Assembly: GCF_910592395.1 (NCBI RefSeq)
Contig: NC_088322.1
Location: 11,963,431 to 12,027,430, forward strand
From: Lineus longissimus
Taxonomy: Eukaryota; Nemertea; Pilidiophora; Heteronemertea; Lineidae
Direction: 5' to 3'
DNA length: 64,000 bases
Shown here one piece after another: positions 62,543 through 64,000 of this stretch. Each line of letters starts with the position of its first letter. Within the stretch, counting starts at the first letter, position 1. Both the position numbers and the translations under genes were made by a program. The notes under the pieces are model-generated. The model was not told where the DNA came from. It did no database searches and saw only the letters and a list, made by a program, of their open reading frames with translations.

Positions 62543-63583
62543 ATGGAATTCACTCATAATAAATCGGAAGCTACAACGCAGCACATCGCCAAGAGCATAT
62601 TCTATGACGTCGCGGTAGTTCTATCAGAAATTATCAACAAATATATATTGGGTGCCGTTGTCATATTCGGCATTATTGGCAATCTTCTGTCAGTTGTAGT
62701 TTTCAGCCGAGTGTGGGGACACGACCGACGGACTACAACGTACCTCCTCCCACTAGCCGTAGCAGATTTAGGGGCGCTTCTCTACGGGTTATGGTCCTGG
62801 GTCCGAACCGGAATAGATGGATTTCCGAATGGCCACTACTATCTTCAGGATCCGTTTTCGATTGCGGCTACGGCGGCCTGTAAGATGATCCGCTATTTTA
62901 ACAAGACTCTGACCTGCGTATCTTCGTATATCATCGTGGGCTACACGTCCGAGCGATGCGTTGCTGTCTGGATACCGCTGCAAGTAAAAGTCCTAGTCAC
63001 CACAAAACGTCGATATGTCTTTCTGATGTTCAGTATAGTCTCAATGTCAGCTTTGAATATACCTGTCCTGGTCTACTACAATATCAAATCACGACCAGAA
63101 GTTGACGGCGGCCTTTGTTTCTTCCACGATCTAAGTCTCTCCTCTCTCGAGATGTTTTTTCTTGTTGAAGTCCTTGACGTCTTCTTGCCATATACTATAC
63201 CATGGCTGTTTATATTTGTAGGCAGTGTCCTGATTATTGTTCGTGTCTGGAAATCACGTGGTGCAATTTCGTATTCCGGTAAGAAGAGAGCCGAGCCACA
63301 AGGTTTGCTCAGCCTGCTTCTGGTTGCATTGTTGTACCTCGTGACGACCTCACCGTATACCTTCATCTGGGGGTTAACTAACGTCAGTGATTTTTTTGGC
63401 GCGAAATATTTCTTTTTGGTTTCTCCGAGAGACCACGACGCATTCTTCAATCTTGGCTTGGCTGCGACATCTGTTTCGTTTGTGAACCACAGTTTCAATT
63501 TTGTAATATACGCGTGTACATTAAAGATATTCAAAGTGGAGATGAGAAATGTGTTGAGTCATTTTCTACGACATGGTAAATGA
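62543..63583 (+). CDS. Rhodopsin-family GPCR, peptide/FMRFamide-receptor-like orphan
   Basis: A complete intronless coding region of 346 residues and a stop, starting at the ATG at 62543 (purine at -3, G at +4; the frame's earlier GTG is not used). Seven hydrophobic segments lie at about 34-56, 66-88, 113-140, 157-178, 205-234, 255-278 and 300-325. TM1 has IIGNLLS (N47) and TM2 LAVADL (D75). Cysteines 113 and 192 fit the conserved TM3-ECL2 disulphide. TM3 ends SERC (137-139) in place of DRY, TM6 has VTTSPY instead of CWxP, and TM7 has NHSFNFVIY in place of NPxxY. N6 lies in an NKS sequon. The tail is very short, with a basic amphipathic segment after TM7. These variants are typical of the expanded lophotrochozoan or deuterostome orphan receptors near FMRFamide/ghrelin-type receptors. 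The ligand is unknown; G-protein coupling at the plasma membrane is inferred from the family. Confidence 0.88.
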   Translation: MEFTHNKSEATTQHIAKSIFYDVAVVLSEIINKYILGAVVIFGIIGNLLSVVVFSRVWGHDRRTTTYLLPLAVADLGALLYGLWSWVRTGIDGFPNGHYYLQDPFSIAATAACKMIRYFNKTLTCVSSYIIVGYTSERCVAVWIPLQVKVLVTTKRRYVFLMFSIVSMSALNIPVLVYYNIKSRPEVDGGLCFFHDLSLSSLEMFFLVEVLDVFLPYTIPWLFIFVGSVLIIVRVWKSRGAISYSGKKRAEPQGLLSLLLVALLYLVTTSPYTFIWGLTNVSDFFGAKYFFLVSPRDHDAFFNLGLAATSVSFVNHSFNFVIYACTLKIFKVEMRNVLSHFLRHGK

Positions 63584-64000
63584 AAAGAAATTGGGTGCCT
63601 GTGAACTGATTATTTGAACAAAACTGAAGACAAATAGTGAAAAACGTCTTTCTTATGTGGTCCAATTGAAATCTTTGAAATCCTGAAAGTAATGGTTCTT
63701 TTTCTGACACTTGTTCAAGCAAAGGCATTTTGTTTTTTTTACGACAAATGCCGTCACTTAAGATGCCAGTAATTACAATTCCTTCACACCCTATTTCATT
63801 GAATAGCCCACATTGATGAGGTAATTAGTCGAAATGATTCAATTACTTTCTTGTAATGCACTGTCGAGCTTCAATCAGCATGTTACGCACACGACGACAC
63901 TCCTTTGTATTTGTCAATGGCAACTCGGCTTGCACTTTTATGACGACAATTCCTATGTTGTAGCACTTGATACCGCATATGTACTGATGTCTGAAAGCGC
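63584..64000. other. 3' flank of the GPCR gene
   Basis: Presumed 3' untranslated and intergenic sequence. No canonical AATAAA close to the stop and no further gene was seen. Confidence 0.6.

Noticed and set aside
63076-63534. 152-residue minus-strand frame
   Set aside because: Antisense shadow of the GPCR coding region.

Overview
The window is animal nuclear DNA. Genes are broken into short exons with GT-AG introns, introns reach 16-18 kb, and the non-coding DNA is AT-rich and full of foldback MITEs, tRNA-derived SINE heads and satellite DNA. The two recognisable genes are receptors: a GPR158/metabotropic-glycine-receptor-like gene and a divergent peptide-type rhodopsin-family GPCR. The repeat style and receptor types suggest a marine invertebrate (lophotrochozoan, hemichordate/echinoderm or cephalochordate grade). 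The species cannot be fixed from sequence alone.

Left half (1-39,581). One minus-strand gene, a GPR158-like class C orphan or glycine receptor, occupies the whole 39.6 kb. Six exons can be joined in phase: 39581-38653 (signal peptide and Cache domain), 20850-20745 (end of Cache), 4165-3824 (EGF-like stalk and TM1), 2185-2117 (TM2), 603-494 (TM3) and 300-65 (TM4 to start of TM5). It runs off the left edge before TM6-TM7 and the cytoplasmic tail.

Intron 2 (4166-20744) is almost wholly one composite satellite. A CpG-rich 11-18 bp minisatellite carrying GGATCC is interrupted by ten related cassettes in the same orientation. Cassette sizes are quantised at about 500, 820 and 1,110 bp, in steps of one ~307 bp internal module. 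The modules repeatedly carry a strong CTCF-core-like motif and nuclear-receptor half-sites (AGGTCA) in DR3 and ER8 geometry. This array is the most unusual object in the window.

Intron 1 (20,851-38,652) holds two foldback MITEs, a dispersed direct repeat pair, a ~71 bp minisatellite, three poly-G/C tracts and a SINE head. I see no other convincing gene in it.

Right half (39,582-64,000). This is mostly intergenic or intronic. It has a convincing-looking but unidentified minus-strand exon (41,491-41,644), a likely first coding exon behind a CpG-rich promoter-like stretch (44,730-45,214), and a weak three-exon plus-strand candidate (52,668-53,290). It also has two more foldback MITEs, SINE/tRNA-like heads and a perfect 87-bp palindrome at 60,232-60,318. 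The complete intronless-coding GPCR lies at 62,543-63,583 (+).
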